Below are positions 63,232 through 64,000 of a stretch of 64,000 nt of DNA, piece after piece. A model generated the notes under the pieces. That model ran no database searches, was not told where the DNA came from, and saw nothing but the letters and a program-made list of their open reading frames with translations. Both the position numbers and the translations under genes were made by a program. Source of the DNA: Desulfobacteraceae bacterium Eth-SRB2 (GTDB lineage: Bacteria > Desulfobacterota > Desulfobacteria > Desulfobacterales > UBA11574); assembly GCA_004193595.1 (NCBI GenBank), contig RPGQ01000001.1, positions 298,178-362,177 of the forward strand. Direction: 5' to 3'. Every line of letters starts with the position of its first letter. Position 1 is the first letter of the stretch.

Positions 63232-63594
63232 TCAGGCGGAGATAATTCCGATAATCATCTGAGAAAGCAAAAAAACAAGCAACCCTGCGGCTGTCCACTT
63301 GATCGGCCTGGTTTTGCCGCCGATCCATTTTCGAATACAAAAAAGTTCAATACTCACCATGGCTCCCGTAGTCAAAATATAAGGCACGGAACAAAACAAA
63401 AAACCGATGGCGGCCCAATTTTCAGAGTATGCTCTTTCTTGCCAGGTGAGCCATACAAAGTACGCTGAAATAAAGGCCCCAGGCCACCAGCACACGTTCA
63501 GCGCCAAGAGCGCCGTTTCTTTCCGGCCTTTTACACCGATAGCCAACCAGATAACGGAGGCCACGAGGAACACCGTCAATAAAGGAATGAGCAT
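63232..63594 (-). CDS. Hypothetical membrane protein, 120 aa
   Basis: Three to four membrane helices (LLTVFLVASVIWLAIGV, LNVCWWPGAFISAYFVWLTW, SVPYILTTGAMVSIELFCI, AAGLLVFLLSQMIIGIIS) and little else. No family recognised. Confidence 0.6.
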   Translation of the reverse strand: MLIPLLTVFLVASVIWLAIGVKGRKETALLALNVCWWPGAFISAYFVWLTWQERAYSENWAAIGFLFCSVPYILTTGAMVSIELFCIRKWIGGKTRPIKWTAAGLLVFLLSQMIIGIISA

Positions 63595-64000
63595 AGGATG
63601 CTTTGCTCCTGCTGACGTTGACGAATCATATCTATAAGGCTAATCAGCATCGGTGAAAAACCCAATCTTTAAACCCAGAATATCCAGAAAGTTTTCAGGT
63701 ATCTCTTCCTTTTTCAAAAGACCGGGTGCAATGCCCCTGGCCACTGACAATTATTCCACAAACTTCAACCGGGTTCGCGGGACGTTCTCCAGATTATACA
63801 TGGCCAATGCACTTTCTGCATGAACGTATTATACGATTACCTGTATTTTATACTAATTTAATCAAGAATCAAGCTTTGACCCTTATGTTGCGAGTCTCTA
63901 TAACGTATTGAAATAACATAATTTAAGGTCATAATTGTAGTAATTGCATATTTCTTTATATAACAACATGTTACACTTATCAATAGGCTTTTTAAAACGG
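63595..64000. other. Intergenic to the window end
   Basis: Contains the short repeat GCACTTTCTGCATGAACGT at 63808, also seen near 53733 and 61799. No gene or RNA recognised. Confidence 0.4.

Noticed and set aside
1..64000. CRISPR array
   Set aside because: Tandem repeats here have units of 7-17 nt with no unique spacers of 30-40 nt and no cas genes.
1..64000. tRNA or rRNA genes
   Set aside because: No T-loop plus acceptor-stem pattern or conserved rRNA block was seen while reading either strand.

Overview
The window looks like a chromosomal piece of a sulfate-reducer-type deltaproteobacterium (Desulfobacterota, Desulfobacteraceae-like). The grounds are family content and style, not a marker gene: many two-component proteins, DUF169 and AF1514-like proteins, a KhpA-type KH protein, a UPF0282-like metallo-hydrolase shared with archaea, COG0731 radical SAM, and moderate base composition. 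No rRNA or tRNA gene was seen, so the species cannot be named. Genes sit in short operons separated by long intergenic spaces packed with small non-coding repeats.

Layout. 1-5.9 kb: end of a SulP anion transporter, two cytidylate-kinase-like proteins (one fused to a receiver domain), a lone receiver and a membrane histidine kinase, all on + and probably one signalling locus. 5.9-9.1 kb: a VapBC module, a radical SAM protein and an MNT-HEPN pair. 9.17-10.9 kb: a structured leader RNA that matches the fluoride (crcB) riboswitch fold, an intrinsic terminator, then a cation/proton antiporter broken by a frameshift. 10.9-20.3 kb: MFS transporter, dynamin-like GTPase, citrate synthase, DUF885 metallopeptidase, and an ATP-grasp plus methyltransferase pair. 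20.5-32.1 kb (mostly minus): kinase plus SPOR lipoprotein, UPF0282-like protein, cyclic-nucleotide-binding protein, and a CHASE-kinase/receiver-PAS-kinase/NarL regulator operon. 32.4-45.4 kb: glycogen synthase, DUF169, PilZ, YchF, a second kinase/NarL pair, dienelactone hydrolase, NhaP antiporter and DEAD-box helicase. 45.4-64 kb: GC-rich FG-GAP lipoprotein, cold-shock protein, a run of small genes, haloalkane dehalogenase, phosphoesterase, LysE exporter, radical SAM, RluA synthase, and a wHTH-GHKL-DUF4325 regulator, with several decayed genes between them.

The most unusual layer is the repeats. Four kinds can be separated by eye: (a) inverted repeats whose arms are themselves short tandem repeats of 7, 8 or 9-10 nt, one of which holds the ruins of a four-helix-bundle (S23-type) gene; (b) a 149/175-bp palindromic MITE present in four full copies, three with 8-bp target duplications (one imperfect); (c) hairpin elements with a conserved loop but different, compensating stems; (d) large fold-back elements. 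A fifth signal, paired TTGACAAT boxes exactly 23 bp apart, occurs at three places and looks like an operator.

Best candidates for something undescribed: the kinase-like/receiver fusion locus (1.4-5.9 kb), the tandem-repeat-armed elements, the 23-bp paired operator linked to the wHTH-GHKL-DUF4325 protein, and the leader RNA at 9.17 kb. All functional statements come from reading motifs by eye; no search was run.
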